From JBBRYK01 sp038237665 (GTDB taxonomy: Bacteria > Actinomycetota > Thermoleophilia > Gaiellales > Gaiellaceae): a stretch of 36,630 nt of DNA. Of this stretch, positions 14,334 through 21,968 are shown piece by piece. The notes under the pieces are model-generated. The model saw only the letters and a program-made list of their open reading frames with translations. It was not told the DNA's origin and did no database searches. A program made the translations under genes and the position numbers. The DNA is taken from NCBI GenBank assembly GCA_038237665.1, contig JBBRYK010000022.1:1-36630 (forward strand). The letters are read 5' to 3'. Each line of letters begins with the position of its first letter. Position 1 is the first letter of the stretch.

Positions 14334-15043
14334 CAGATGTTCCCCAGTCCGATCGACTCGAGCGCACGGTTCAGGACCACGCGAAGCCACCAGTCGCGGT
14401 CGAAGAAGAGCAGCAGCCCGAGGGCGAGTAGCGTCGTCCCACTTGTGACGCGGATGACCGTGTAGTGGTCGCGGAGCCAGCGAAAGGCACCCATGGCGTG
14501 GGCGAACGCGATGCCGGCGAGGAGAAACGCAAGCCCGAGCCCGGCGGAGTAGGCGGCGAGCAGAATCGACCCGCGCAGGACGGTGCTCGTGTCGGCCGCG
14601 AGTACGAGCACAGCGGCCAGAACGGTACCGATACACGGCGCAGCGCAGACGGCGAAGGCACCGCCGAGCAGGATGCTGGAGCCGCGGCCGCGGGCCCGGG
14701 CGAGCAGGCCGGGAGCCACGGCCCGCTCCGGCCACGGGAAGAACCCCATGAATGCCAGGCCGAGGACGACCAGCACGAAACCGGCAATCTCGGTCTGCGA
14801 CCGCTTGCTGACCGACCCCGCGATCGCCGCCGCGCCGGCTCCGAGCACGACGAAAACGATGGTGAAGCCGAGAATGAAAGGGAGCGTCGCGAGGGTTACG
14901 CGCCTCGCCGTTCCGCGCTCGCCGAGCCGATTGGCCTCCACCGCCGAGATGGTCGAGAGGTAGCCGGGGACGAGCGGGAGCACGCAGGGCGTGATCACGG
15001 AGAGCAGCCCGGCCAGGAACGCCAGGGGGATGCGCTCGAGCAC
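14333..15043 (-). CDS. ccdA: CcdA-type cytochrome c biogenesis/thiol transport membrane protein
   Basis: This 236-residue polytopic protein has about six membrane helices. The paired Cys residues characteristic of the CcdA/DsbD transmembrane domain are present: Cys20 in SVITPCVLPLVPGYLS and Cys137 in CAAPCIG. It moves reducing equivalents from cytoplasmic thioredoxin to extracytoplasmic thiol-disulfide proteins, here most likely the TlpA-like protein encoded two genes upstream, keeping apocytochrome c haem-binding thiols reduced. GTG at 15043 overlaps the ccmH stop by one base (TAGTG). Confidence 0.92.
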   Translation of the reverse strand: MLERIPLAFLAGLLSVITPCVLPLVPGYLSTISAVEANRLGERGTARRVTLATLPFILGFTIVFVVLGAGAAAIAGSVSKRSQTEIAGFVLVVLGLAFMGFFPWPERAVAPGLLARARGRGSSILLGGAFAVCAAPCIGTVLAAVLVLAADTSTVLRGSILLAAYSAGLGLAFLLAGIAFAHAMGAFRWLRDHYTVIRVTSGTTLLALGLLLFFDRDWWLRVVLNRALESIGLGNI

Positions 15044-15492
15044 TACTCGAAACGGGCCAGTGCCTCGTCCACCTGCCGCTCCGCCTCAGCGCCGAGCCCC
15101 GGCCCGATCGGGACCGGGGCCGGATCGCGCGCGTGGGTCCACCGCCACACGAGCGCACCGAGGACGGCGGCAGCTCCGAGGATGCCGGCGATCGGCAGGA
15201 GCCAGGCCAGAAGACCGAATCCGTGCTTGGGAGGCGACGCAAGGACGCCCTCGCCGAACTGCGCGACCAGCTTCGCCTTGATCTCGCTCTTCGTGTCACC
15301 GGCCGCGATCCGAGCCGAGATGAACTGCTTGATCCGACGTGCGATCGGCGAGTCCGACTGGTCGAGGGTCGTGTGGCAGGTGGGGCAGATGATCTCTCCC
15401 TCGAGCTCGGCGAGCGTCGGGTGGCGCTCCGAGGCAAGCGCCGGTGCAGCGAGCAGAAACGCGAACGCGACGAGGATGGCAAGCGCCTTCAC
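15043..15492 (-). CDS. ccmH: CcmH/NrfF-like cytochrome c maturation protein
   Basis: This 149-residue protein has a signal sequence (about 1-20), the redox motif GEIICPTCHTTLDQSDSP with Cys36 and Cys39, helices IARRIKQFISARIAAG, then FGEGVLASPPKHG and a C-terminal transmembrane helix (LLAWLLPIAGILGAAAVLG). This is the CcmH/CycL layout, with the CxxC facing outward, used to handle apocytochrome c thiols. GTG at 15492 overlaps the tlpA stop by 4 nt (GTGA). The rest of a haem-delivery system (CcmF or ResB/C) is not in the window. Confidence 0.9.
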   Translation of the reverse strand: MKALAILVAFAFLLAAPALASERHPTLAELEGEIICPTCHTTLDQSDSPIARRIKQFISARIAAGDTKSEIKAKLVAQFGEGVLASPPKHGFGLLAWLLPIAGILGAAAVLGALVWRWTHARDPAPVPIGPGLGAEAERQVDEALARFE

Positions 15493-16043
15493 GACGCGAG
15501 AGCCTTCCTGATCCCCGCGTTCAGTTGAGCGGTGTCGCTCTTCGCGATCGCACCCGGGATATGGGCCACGAGCCTCCCTCCCCGGTCGACGAAGAACGTC
15601 TCCGGGTAGCCGGTCGCACCGTAGCGCGTCTTCACGGAATCGTTGCCTATATGGACAACGGGATACGTGATTCCGAAATGTCGCATGAAGCGGCGTGCGT
15701 CGGTGCTGAAGTCTTCGGAGTCGACGCCGACGACCACGACGCCGCGCCCGCGCCACCGCTGCCACGCAGCCTCGAAGAGCGGCGCTTCCTCCTTGCACGG
15801 CACACACCACGAGGCCCAGAAGTTCAGCACGACGGCCTTGCCGTGCAGCGACGAGAGCGCCAGCCGGCCCTCGCGGTCGAGGCGGGGGAGGTCGAAGCCG
15901 GGCGCAGCGGGATGCTCACCGTGGCGAAGCGCGGCCGCGGCACCACCGCCCTGGTGAGCGAGCTTCCAGATCAGGAGCGCGAGCAGCGCGGCTACGGCGG
16001 CCACGGCAATGGCCTGCCCACCGAGCTTGAGCCGTCGTGTCAT
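15489..16043 (-). CDS. Membrane-anchored TlpA/ResA-like thiol-disulfide oxidoreductase
   Basis: This 184-residue protein has an N-terminal membrane anchor (about 8-27) and an outward thioredoxin-like domain with the active site NFWASWCVPCKEE (Cys80, Cys83), then VVVVGVDSED and GYPETFFVD, the cis-Pro region. TlpA/ResA proteins reduce the haem-binding cysteines of apocytochrome c using electrons from CcdA, which is encoded just downstream. ATG at 16043 overlaps the L,D-transpeptidase stop (ATGA). Its place between ldt and ccmH gives one tightly overlapped operon. Confidence 0.92.
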   Translation of the reverse strand: MTRRLKLGGQAIAVAAVAALLALLIWKLAHQGGGAAAALRHGEHPAAPGFDLPRLDREGRLALSSLHGKAVVLNFWASWCVPCKEEAPLFEAAWQRWRGRGVVVVGVDSEDFSTDARRFMRHFGITYPVVHIGNDSVKTRYGATGYPETFFVDRGGRLVAHIPGAIAKSDTAQLNAGIRKALAS

Positions 16044-17188
16044 TCCGGGATGATGTAGACCGGCACCCCGATGGCGACCTGATTGAAGAGCCATTCGGCG
16101 TCCGGGATGTACATGCGGATGCAGCCGTGCGAGACGGAGTACCCGATCGAGCCGGGGTCGGGAGTCCCGTGGATGCCCACTCCGGGTGCCGTCAGGCCCA
16201 TCCAGCGCGTGCCGAGAGGGTTCCCCGGGCCGGGCGGGATCGGCTTCGCGCCCTGGGCCCACGGCGAGTCCGGCGGGATCCACCAAGGATCGCGCCACAT
16301 CTCTGCGATCGAGTAGAGGCCGAGCGGCGTCGGGTATGCGCTCTGGCCGGTGGCGACGGTGAAGCGTCGCACCAGCCGCATCCCGTCGTACAGGTAGAGA
16401 TTGTTCGAGCCGCGGCGGATCACGATCACGTGCCCGAAATTGGCGCGCGAGACCTTCTGCGCGATCCTCAGCACCGGCAACGCGACCGGAAGGCGCTGGT
16501 TGTGCGTCAGGGCGAAGACGATCCGGCGGACCGCCTGCTCGCGGACGATGTCCCGTCCGAGGTCGCCCTCGGTCAGGAACGGCTCCAGATTGCGGAGCGT
16601 TAGCCTCGAGTCGATCGGATCGCGGTGGAAGCGGTCCGCGAGCCCGCCGACGTAGGCGCGGACGGCAGCCGCGCGAACGACCACGAACACCTTGACGTGC
16701 TCGCCCGGGGCGGCCTTGAGCGCCCGCGTGACCGCGTCGTGCACATAGGGGCGGAACCCCAGCTGCCTGGGCGCGACCAGCCTGTGCAGGTTGCCGGCAC
16801 GGATCGGGAGCGCACGCCCGAGCGCCCGGCGCACTCGCGCCTCCGCCGCCGCGCGCTTCAGCCCGCCGACCTGGATCCCGGCGACGGTGACACCGCGGGC
16901 AACGACGGGCGGACGCGGCTTGGGCCTCGGCTTCGGCTTCGGCTTCGGCTTCGGCTTCGGCTTCGGCTTCGGCGCCGGGGTCGTCGTGGTCGTGGTCGTG
17001 CCGGTCGTCGTTGTCGCCGTGGTCGTCGTCGCTGTCGTCGTCGGTGCGGTCGTGGTCGCCGTCGTGTCGGTGGACGTCGTTCCCGTCGTCAGCGACAGGA
17101 GCGGCAGCGGACCTGCGAGAACAGCCGCCGAGAACGCGCCGGCGAGGGCGACGCAGACAAAGACGACTGCGAGGCCGGCGCGTCTCAC
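16040..17188 (-). CDS. L,D-transpeptidase (YkuD domain) with Thr-rich and Pro-Lys linkers
   Basis: This 382-residue envelope protein begins with an N-terminal membrane anchor (AGLAVVFVCVALAGAF). A long Thr-rich stretch and a Pro-Lys repeat (about residues 35-90) form a wall-spanning linker. A PG_binding_4/VanW-like region (GVTVAGIQVGGL) follows, then a C-terminal YkuD domain whose catalytic motif has His340, then SHGCIRM with Cys356. It makes 3-3 peptidoglycan cross-links or attaches proteins to the wall. GTG at 17188 lies 6 nt after TACACT (17195-17200, minus strand), so it has its own leaderless promoter, and it overlaps the stop of the upstream GDPD remnant (GTGA). Confidence 0.92.
   Translation of the reverse strand: MRRAGLAVVFVCVALAGAFSAAVLAGPLPLLSLTTGTTSTDTTATTTAPTTTATTTTATTTTGTTTTTTTPAPKPKPKPKPKPKPKPRPKPRPPVVARGVTVAGIQVGGLKRAAAEARVRRALGRALPIRAGNLHRLVAPRQLGFRPYVHDAVTRALKAAPGEHVKVFVVVRAAAVRAYVGGLADRFHRDPIDSRLTLRNLEPFLTEGDLGRDIVREQAVRRIVFALTHNQRLPVALPVLRIAQKVSRANFGHVIVIRRGSNNLYLYDGMRLVRRFTVATGQSAYPTPLGLYSIAEMWRDPWWIPPDSPWAQGAKPIPPGPGNPLGTRWMGLTAPGVGIHGTPDPGSIGYSVSHGCIRMYIPDAEWLFNQVAIGVPVYIIPE
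16929..16970. repeat. Hexanucleotide tandem repeat, 7 copies of GGCTTC
   Basis: Seven perfect GGCTTC units encode, on the opposite strand, the Pro-Lys repeat of the L,D-transpeptidase linker. Unit length is a multiple of three, so gain or loss of copies by replication slippage changes linker length without a frameshift. A GTC-rich, Thr-coding low-complexity stretch lies beside it (about 16981-17085). Confidence 0.9.
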
Positions 17189-17452
17189 GATTCCAGTGTA
17201 GCCCTGACGATGCGGGGTGCCCGCTCGACGACGGCGCGCGAGATCAGTCGGTAATGCAGCACCGCAACCGAAGCACCGGCGCCGGCGAGCAACGAGTCGA
17301 GCCGGCGTGGCAGGGACCGCCGCAGGCCGGCGAGGGCGCCGATCACGAGCGGAGTCAGGACGCCGCCGGTCGACCCCGAGCTCGATCGCGCGCTCCAGCG
17401 AGCGCAAGGTGTTCTCGGGCGCAAGCGCGGCCGCGCCCTTGTGGCCGACCAC
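17185..17452 (-). pseudogene. Remnant of a glycerophosphodiester phosphodiesterase (GDPD) gene
   Basis: The N-terminus reads VVGHKGAAALAPENTLRSLE, the GDPD opening with its catalytic HxG and ENT. After ELGVD the frame changes and a later family segment appears (VLTPLVIGALAGLRRSL, then LISRAVVERA), directly joined to PRIVRATLES, the usual GDPD C-terminus that normally follows ITDD. Two internal blocks, well over 150 residues of a roughly 240-residue enzyme, are missing and the first junction is out of frame. The stop still overlaps the ldt start (GTGA), as expected if an intact gene once headed this operon. Real decay or an assembly error cannot be separated here. Confidence 0.7.
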
Positions 17453-17485
17453 GAGTGGCGGCCCGCTCCCCCGCAGAAGGTCCGC

Positions 17486-20212
17486 CTATGTTCGCCTGCG
17501 GATGACGACGACGGCGCAGTCGTCGGCCAGCTCGCCCCCGCCGAATCGCCGGCAGTCCTCGACAAGCGCCTCCGCCAGCGCCTGGGGCTCGAGGCCCGGG
17601 TTACCGGCCAGGAACGCGTCGACGCGCTCGATCCCGTAGAAGTCGCGGCCGCGCCGTGCCTCGATGAGCCCGTCCGTGTACAGGACGACGGCGGTCCCCG
17701 GGGGCAGAGGGCGGCGCACCTCGTCATACGGCTGTCCCGACTCGACGCCGAGAGCGAGGCCGCGCAGGGGCAGCTCGGTGACGGTGCCGCCGGGATCGAC
17801 GATCCGAGGGGGTGGGTGGCCGGCCGCGGCCCCTGCGACCTCTCCCCGGACCGGGTCGAAGACGATGTAGAGGAGCGTGATGAACTTGCCGAGGGTGATC
17901 TCCTCGGCGACGACGTCGTTGGCGTGGGTGAGGAAATCGGCCGGCTCGGGGTGTTCCCGAGCGAGCGAGCGGAACACGAACTTCGCCATCGCCATGTCCG
18001 CTGCGGCCAGCACGCCATGCCCGGTGACGTCACCGAGCACGAGCGCCAGCCGGCCGCCGTCGAGCGCCAGGAAGTCGTAGAGGTCGCCCCCGACGTCCAT
18101 GCGGGCAGAGGACTCGTACACCACGCCGAAGTCGAGGCCCGGTACGTCGGGATGGTCGGCCGGCAGGAGCGCGCGCTGCATCGAGTCCGCGAAGTCCTTC
18201 TGCTGCTGGTAGAGCCGGGCGTTTTCGATCGCGAGCGCGGCCTGGCCACCGAGCGACAGTGCCGCCTCGGCCGTTTCGTCGGTGATCGGACGGGCGGGGT
18301 CGAGCGAGATCAGGCTCAAGGTGGCGAGCACCTCCTCCGGCGTCGCCAGCGGGATGACGACGGCGGTCGAGCCCTTCTCGAGGAACGGTACGAGGAGCTC
18401 GAACGAGCCGCCGAGCGCACGAGCACGAGCCCGATCCAGGTGCAAGGGCTGGCGGCCGCGGAAGAACTTCTGCAGCGCCGGACGGGAGATCACCTGTGTG
18501 CGAGAAAGTATGGAGCGGAGAGCCTGTTCGAGCCGCGGATCGGCGACGTGAACTGCCTGCGCGACCAGCGCCTCCCCCCGCGCGTCGGGAACGCGGAGCA
18601 CAGCCGCACCGACGCCGAGCGACTCGACGGCGGCACGCGTCACCGCTTCGAGGGTCGCGTCCAGGGAAAGGCTCTGCGCAAACGAGCGCGAAACCTCGTA
18701 GAGCCCGTCCAGGCGCCGACGTTCCGCGCTCTCGGCCGCGAGCGACCGTTCCAGCCGTCGGCCGAGATCCTTCGCCTGCTCGTGCAGGCGGGCGTTCTGG
18801 ACCGCGACTGCCAGATGCACGGCGAGCGCGCTGAGCAGATCGAGCTCGTGCTCTTCCGGCGTCCTCCCGGCGTTCGGGTACAGCGCGAGGAGACCGATCA
18901 CCTCCTCGTTCGCGACGAGCGGCACGGCGACCGCCGCCTCGACCCCGGTCTCCTCGAGCTCCTGGCGGACCTGAGCCAGCCGGTCGTCGCCTCGGGTGTG
19001 ATCGACGACGAGTGCCCCGCTGCCGCGTGTCGGCCCAAGCGCAAGCTCGAGCAGGCGGTCGGCGACGGCCACGTGAGGGCCGGCGGGGCCCCTACTTCGA
19101 GCCGTGACCAGCCCTTCGCCCTCACGGAGGTAGACGGCGAGCCGGGTGACGGAGAGGAGCGAGCCGATGCCTTCCAGCGCGGTCTCGAGCGTGTGCGCGA
19201 GCGAGAGCTCGGCCGTTGCCTGGCGCAAGACAGCGAGGAGCGCGCGGCTTCGATCGAGCTCGATGGAAAGGGCGCGCGCCCGTTCCGCGGCGCGAAGCGC
19301 ACCGGCCGCACGCGCTCCGAACGCCGCCAGATGGCCGAGTTGATCCTCCGGGGGGACGTTCGAACGCGCGAAGAGCAGCTGGAGAGCCGCGGCTGCAGGT
19401 CGCCCCAGCGGCACGACGGCCGAGAGCGCGTAGCCCGGCGGAAGGCGTCCATCCTCGCGCTCCAGCGCTGGTACGTCGGCCGCGGTGAGGGCGGCCTCGA
19501 CGAGAGCTCTCGCTTCGTCCTCGCCGCCTTTCGCGCCGACGGAGGCGAGCAGAGCCGTGGGAGCACCGTCCTCCACCCGCCAGATCAGCCCCCTGTCGGC
19601 TCCCCAGCTGGTCACGGCCAGCCTGGCGACACGTTGGGGGTCCGTGTCGTCCGGCGATCCGACCGCGAGGGCTTCGCCGGCGAGCGCGAGCAAGCCGGAG
19701 TCGGCCGCGCCGCGCTCGGCCGTTCCGTTCCGCGCCGCTCGGAGGCACAGGGCGACGTGGGAGGCGGCCAGGCGCGCCAGCACCGCGTTACGGTCGTCGA
19801 AGCGGCCTCCGACCCGCAGCAGCTCCAGGCTCGCGACCGGGCCGTTGCCGGCCGAGATAGGCAGCTGCAGGACACCGTCCGACCGGTATCGCCCGGCGAT
19901 CCGGCGGATTGTGGCGGGCAGCTGCTCGAGATCTGCAACCTCCTCCGCCCCCAGCTCGCCCGCCGGGAAGCGCGTCCCCTCGACTTCCGCCGCGCGCGCG
20001 CGGGAAGACGCCGCGACGGCGACGGCCGCGAATTGCCCGTCGACCGGGTCGAGCAGGCGCACGACGGCCAGCTCGGCGCCCGTGGCCAGCGCCGCCGCCT
20101 CGGCGATCGACTGAAGCGCCTCGCGCAGATCGGCCCCGCAGGCGACGAGGTCCGCAGCCTGCGCAAGCTGCGTCAGCGCACCCTCGAGGCGCCCGGTCCC
20201 GGTGAACGCCAT
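17486..20212 (-). CDS. Multi-GAF PP2C-type (SpoIIE) serine/threonine phosphatase
   Basis: This 908-residue cytoplasmic protein has about four GAF-like sensory modules in series (roughly 20-165, 175-320, 335-485, 500-655), joined by amphipathic helices, followed by a SpoIIE/PP2C phosphatase domain (about 677-908). Metal-binding landmarks are MDVGGDLYDF, LGDVTGHG, LYTDGLIEA and the final DDCAVVVI. Such proteins dephosphorylate anti-sigma-factor antagonists (RsbU-like partner switching) in response to small ligands or redox/light cues bound by GAF domains. No anti-sigma antagonist gene is near. ATG at 20212 follows GATACT (20220-20225, minus strand) by 7 nt. It diverges from the small gene at 20270. 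Confidence 0.92.
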   Translation of the reverse strand: MAFTGTGRLEGALTQLAQAADLVACGADLREALQSIAEAAALATGAELAVVRLLDPVDGQFAAVAVAASSRARAAEVEGTRFPAGELGAEEVADLEQLPATIRRIAGRYRSDGVLQLPISAGNGPVASLELLRVGGRFDDRNAVLARLAASHVALCLRAARNGTAERGAADSGLLALAGEALAVGSPDDTDPQRVARLAVTSWGADRGLIWRVEDGAPTALLASVGAKGGEDEARALVEAALTAADVPALEREDGRLPPGYALSAVVPLGRPAAAALQLLFARSNVPPEDQLGHLAAFGARAAGALRAAERARALSIELDRSRALLAVLRQATAELSLAHTLETALEGIGSLLSVTRLAVYLREGEGLVTARSRGPAGPHVAVADRLLELALGPTRGSGALVVDHTRGDDRLAQVRQELEETGVEAAVAVPLVANEEVIGLLALYPNAGRTPEEHELDLLSALAVHLAVAVQNARLHEQAKDLGRRLERSLAAESAERRRLDGLYEVSRSFAQSLSLDATLEAVTRAAVESLGVGAAVLRVPDARGEALVAQAVHVADPRLEQALRSILSRTQVISRPALQKFFRGRQPLHLDRARARALGGSFELLVPFLEKGSTAVVIPLATPEEVLATLSLISLDPARPITDETAEAALSLGGQAALAIENARLYQQQKDFADSMQRALLPADHPDVPGLDFGVVYESSARMDVGGDLYDFLALDGGRLALVLGDVTGHGVLAAADMAMAKFVFRSLAREHPEPADFLTHANDVVAEEITLGKFITLLYIVFDPVRGEVAGAAAGHPPPRIVDPGGTVTELPLRGLALGVESGQPYDEVRRPLPPGTAVVLYTDGLIEARRGRDFYGIERVDAFLAGNPGLEPQALAEALVEDCRRFGGGELADDCAVVVIRRRT

Positions 20213-20257
20213 CGTGCTAAGTATCGCTTGTGCCCGAATTTGCAGGCATTCCGGTTC

Positions 20258-20263
20258 TACAAT
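20258..20263 (+). promoter_or_regulatory. -10 box TACAAT of a leaderless gene
   Basis: TACAAT ends 6 nt before the ATG at 20270. The only other signal in the 57-bp divergent spacer (20213-20269) is GATACT on the minus strand (20220-20225), which serves the phosphatase gene; the two promoters face away from each other. Confidence 0.6.
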
Positions 20264-20269
20264 TCGTCC

Positions 20270-20506
20270 ATGGCCCAGCCCGCGCGCCGCGCCGCTCCGA
20301 ATGATGTGCCGCCGCTCGACCCGGCGCCGGCCGTGGACCGCGCCTATCACGTGCATCGCGCACGCCGGCGAGCCCGCATCGAGCACCGGCGCAACGTTCG
20401 GATGGCGCGGATTCGCTTCTGGGTGTTTCTACTGGTGCTGATCGCGGGGACGATCGCCCTCGCCGTCGTCGTCTGGCACGAGATCCAGCACCTCTTCGGT
20501 CTTTAG
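20270..20506 (+). CDS. Small single-pass membrane protein
   Basis: This 78-residue protein has a Pro/Ala-rich N-terminus (MAQPARRAAPNDVPPLDPAP), a strongly basic, His/Arg-rich middle (VHRARRRARIEHRRNVRMAR) and one C-terminal membrane helix (FWVFLLVLIAGTIALAVVVW). The positive-inside rule places the N-terminus in the cytoplasm. ATG at 20270 follows TACAAT by 6 nt; the plus-strand reading frame that extends far upstream, antisense to the phosphatase, is not coding. I do not recognise the family. The location back-to-back with the GAF-PP2C phosphatase is its only context clue. Confidence 0.7.
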   Translation: MAQPARRAAPNDVPPLDPAPAVDRAYHVHRARRRARIEHRRNVRMARIRFWVFLLVLIAGTIALAVVVWHEIQHLFGL

Positions 20507-20702
20507 CACGAGGGGGGTAACCATGTGTCCCCCGTGAGCCCCTTCTTTTTCGGGTCTCAGGGGAGGTCTCGCGCTAGACCTCCCGCCGGAACAAGTCCGG
20601 TTCCGGCCGCCACGTACCTGCACAGAAGCAGCGGGAAAGACCAAACTGGGCGCGACTGGAATCCGTACCGGCGAATTTCCGCGAAGCCGCCGGAAGGTGA
20701 GC
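20507..20702. other. Intergenic region with a series of hairpins between convergent genes
   Basis: This 196-bp gap lies between a plus-strand and a minus-strand gene that converge. It holds several inverted repeats: GAGGGGG with CCCCCGTG about 20511-20539, GGGAGGTCT with AGACCTCCC (9 bp, 6-nt loop) around 20560-20590, GCCGGAAC with GTTCCGGC around 20585-20608, and CCGGCG with CGCCGG near 20672-20696. A T5 run lies near 20550. Bidirectional terminators are the simplest reading; a small structured RNA is possible. Confidence 0.5.
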
Positions 20703-20924
20703 TCAGAGATCCGAGAGCGTCGCCGTTCGCGTGAACGGGCTCCAGGGCTTCTGCTCCCAGGAGCTCGAAGCGCACATCGGGCAGGCTGGAAGCTGGGTGT
20801 GCACGGTCACGCCGTAGCCGCAATCGGAGCAGTGGAACTCGCCCTTCGCTCGATCACCGGCCGCCCAGAACTGCACGTAATCGTCGGTCGCAACGTCGGT
20901 TGACACAACGGGCTCGATCATCAT
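20703..20924 (-). CDS. Small zinc-ribbon protein
   Basis: This 73-residue protein has two CxxC knuckles: HCSDCGYG and ACPMCASSS, separated by 13 residues (GVTVHTQLP in the middle), the standard spacing of a rubredoxin-like zinc ribbon. The flanks are hydrophilic: TDDYVQFWAAGDRAKGEF before and SWEQKPWSPF after. Such small ribbons bind nucleic acid or act as protein adaptors; the role here is unknown. The start is ATG at 20924 or the adjacent ATG at 20921; a G-rich run upstream may serve as a weak ribosome site. Confidence 0.75.
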   Translation of the reverse strand: MMIEPVVSTDVATDDYVQFWAAGDRAKGEFHCSDCGYGVTVHTQLPACPMCASSSWEQKPWSPFTRTATLSDL

Positions 20925-20978
20925 TTAGACCCCCCTATTCGCGCGGCACGTCGGTTCTTGAATGCCCATACTTGGCGC

Positions 20979-21470
20979 ATGCAAACCCCCGAGCCCGCGC
21001 CGCCTCCGCGACGTGGCCGCCTCGCTCCGACGCCCCGAAGACCCCCCGGTCTCCCCCGGTCGGCGGCCGGTGTCTGGGCCGCGGGCGACCGCATCATCTG
21101 GGTTTCCGGGCTCGTGCTTGCGCTCTCCTCGTTCATGGACTGGTACGCGGGCAGCTCCCTTGAAGGGCCGACGCTCGCCATCATCGGGTGGCACACGGGC
21201 GTCCTGGGCAAGCTCGTGTTCTTCATCGGGCTCGCGGTGCTCGCACTGGCCGCGCTGCGGCGCGCCGGCATCGAGCTCCCGACCAGCGTCCCCGAGAGCC
21301 TGGTCGTGATCGCGCTCGGCTCACTGGCGACGATCTTCGTGCTGATCCGGATCTGGTCGATTCCGGACACGTTCGCCTTCGCCGGCCGGGGGATCGGAAT
21401 CTGGATCAGTCTGCTCTCGGCGCTCGGCCTGATCGCCGGCGGACTGCTGCGGGCAGGCGAGGAATTGTGA
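20979..21470 (+). CDS. Multi-pass membrane protein of unknown function
   Basis: This 163-residue protein has a Pro/Arg-rich cytoplasmic N-terminus (TPEPAPPPRRGRLAPTPRRP) followed by about four hydrophobic segments: IIWVSGLVLALSSFMDWY, LGKLVFFIGLAVLALAAL, ESLVVIALGSLATIFVLI and GIWISLLSALGLIAGGLL. I do not assign a family. ATG at 20979 follows CATACT (20967-20972) by 6 nt. Its last 65 bp overlap the convergent PAP2 gene, so one of the two C-termini may be longer than necessary. Confidence 0.7.
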   Translation: MQTPEPAPPPRRGRLAPTPRRPPGLPRSAAGVWAAGDRIIWVSGLVLALSSFMDWYAGSSLEGPTLAIIGWHTGVLGKLVFFIGLAVLALAALRRAGIELPTSVPESLVVIALGSLATIFVLIRIWSIPDTFAFAGRGIGIWISLLSALGLIAGGLLRAGEEL

Positions 21471-21957
21471 TTCGGAGGGCCGCCGCAACCGCGACGCCCA
21501 GTACCGCACCACCCAGCACGTCAAGCGGGTAGTGCACCCCGACGTAGACGCGCGAATAGGCAACGGCAGCGGCCAGCAGAAGGAGCGAAGGAGCCAGGCG
21601 AGGCCTGAATGACGCGAGCATCGCGGCACAGGCGAAGCTCGTCGCGGAGTGGCCGGAAGGGAAGGAGTGAGACGCCGGCACGTGCACGAGCGGAGCCGGC
21701 TCCGGGTACCGCAGCGGGGGCCGCTGACGCGGGATGGCGGCGCGCAGCGCGGTCGAGGTGACATCGGCGACGGCGTCGGCCAGGACGACGTAGAGGAACA
21801 CCGAGGGACGGCGCCAGACGTAGGCGAGGACAAGCGCCAGCAGCAGCCACAGAAGGCCCTGGGTCGCGGCGTAGGTGAGCCCGCGAAAGACCGGGTCGAG
21901 CCAGTCGGTTCGGTGCTGAACGACCCAGCGCTCGAGCCGGCGGTCGAGCTGGATCAC
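21406..21957 (-). CDS. PAP2-family membrane phosphatase
   Basis: This 183-residue integral membrane protein has the three phosphatase motifs of the PAP2/undecaprenyl-pyrophosphate phosphatase superfamily: RQRPPLRYPEP, the PSGHS of HSFPSGHSATSF, and SRVYVGVHYPLDVLGG with catalytic His. The likely substrate is a lipid phosphate such as undecaprenyl pyrophosphate or phosphatidic acid. GTG at 21957 starts 11 bp after the stop of the HTH-receiver gene in the same direction, so co-transcription is likely. The basic C-terminal tail overlaps the opposite gene by 65 bp. Confidence 0.88.
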   Translation of the reverse strand: MIQLDRRLERWVVQHRTDWLDPVFRGLTYAATQGLLWLLLALVLAYVWRRPSVFLYVVLADAVADVTSTALRAAIPRQRPPLRYPEPAPLVHVPASHSFPSGHSATSFACAAMLASFRPRLAPSLLLLAAAVAYSRVYVGVHYPLDVLGGAVLGVAVAAALRITIPRLPAAVRRRSGRAPRAD

Positions 21958-21968
21958 CTCGTTCAGTC

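Noticed and set aside
16929..16970. Possible CRISPR or regulatory tandem array
   Set aside because: The unit is 6 bp without spacers and encodes the Pro-Lys linker of the L,D-transpeptidase.
17441..20269. Very long plus-strand open frame opposite the GAF-PP2C gene
   Set aside because: It is a GC-driven shadow: charged, repetitive composition (many Arg/Gly/Asp runs), no recognisable domain, exactly antisense to a clear multi-domain gene. Only its last 79 codons, from the ATG at 20270, look real.
20507..20702. c-di-GMP, c-di-AMP or cobalamin riboswitch
   Set aside because: The hairpins do not carry the conserved cores of these riboswitches, and the region lies between convergent gene ends, not upstream of a gene.
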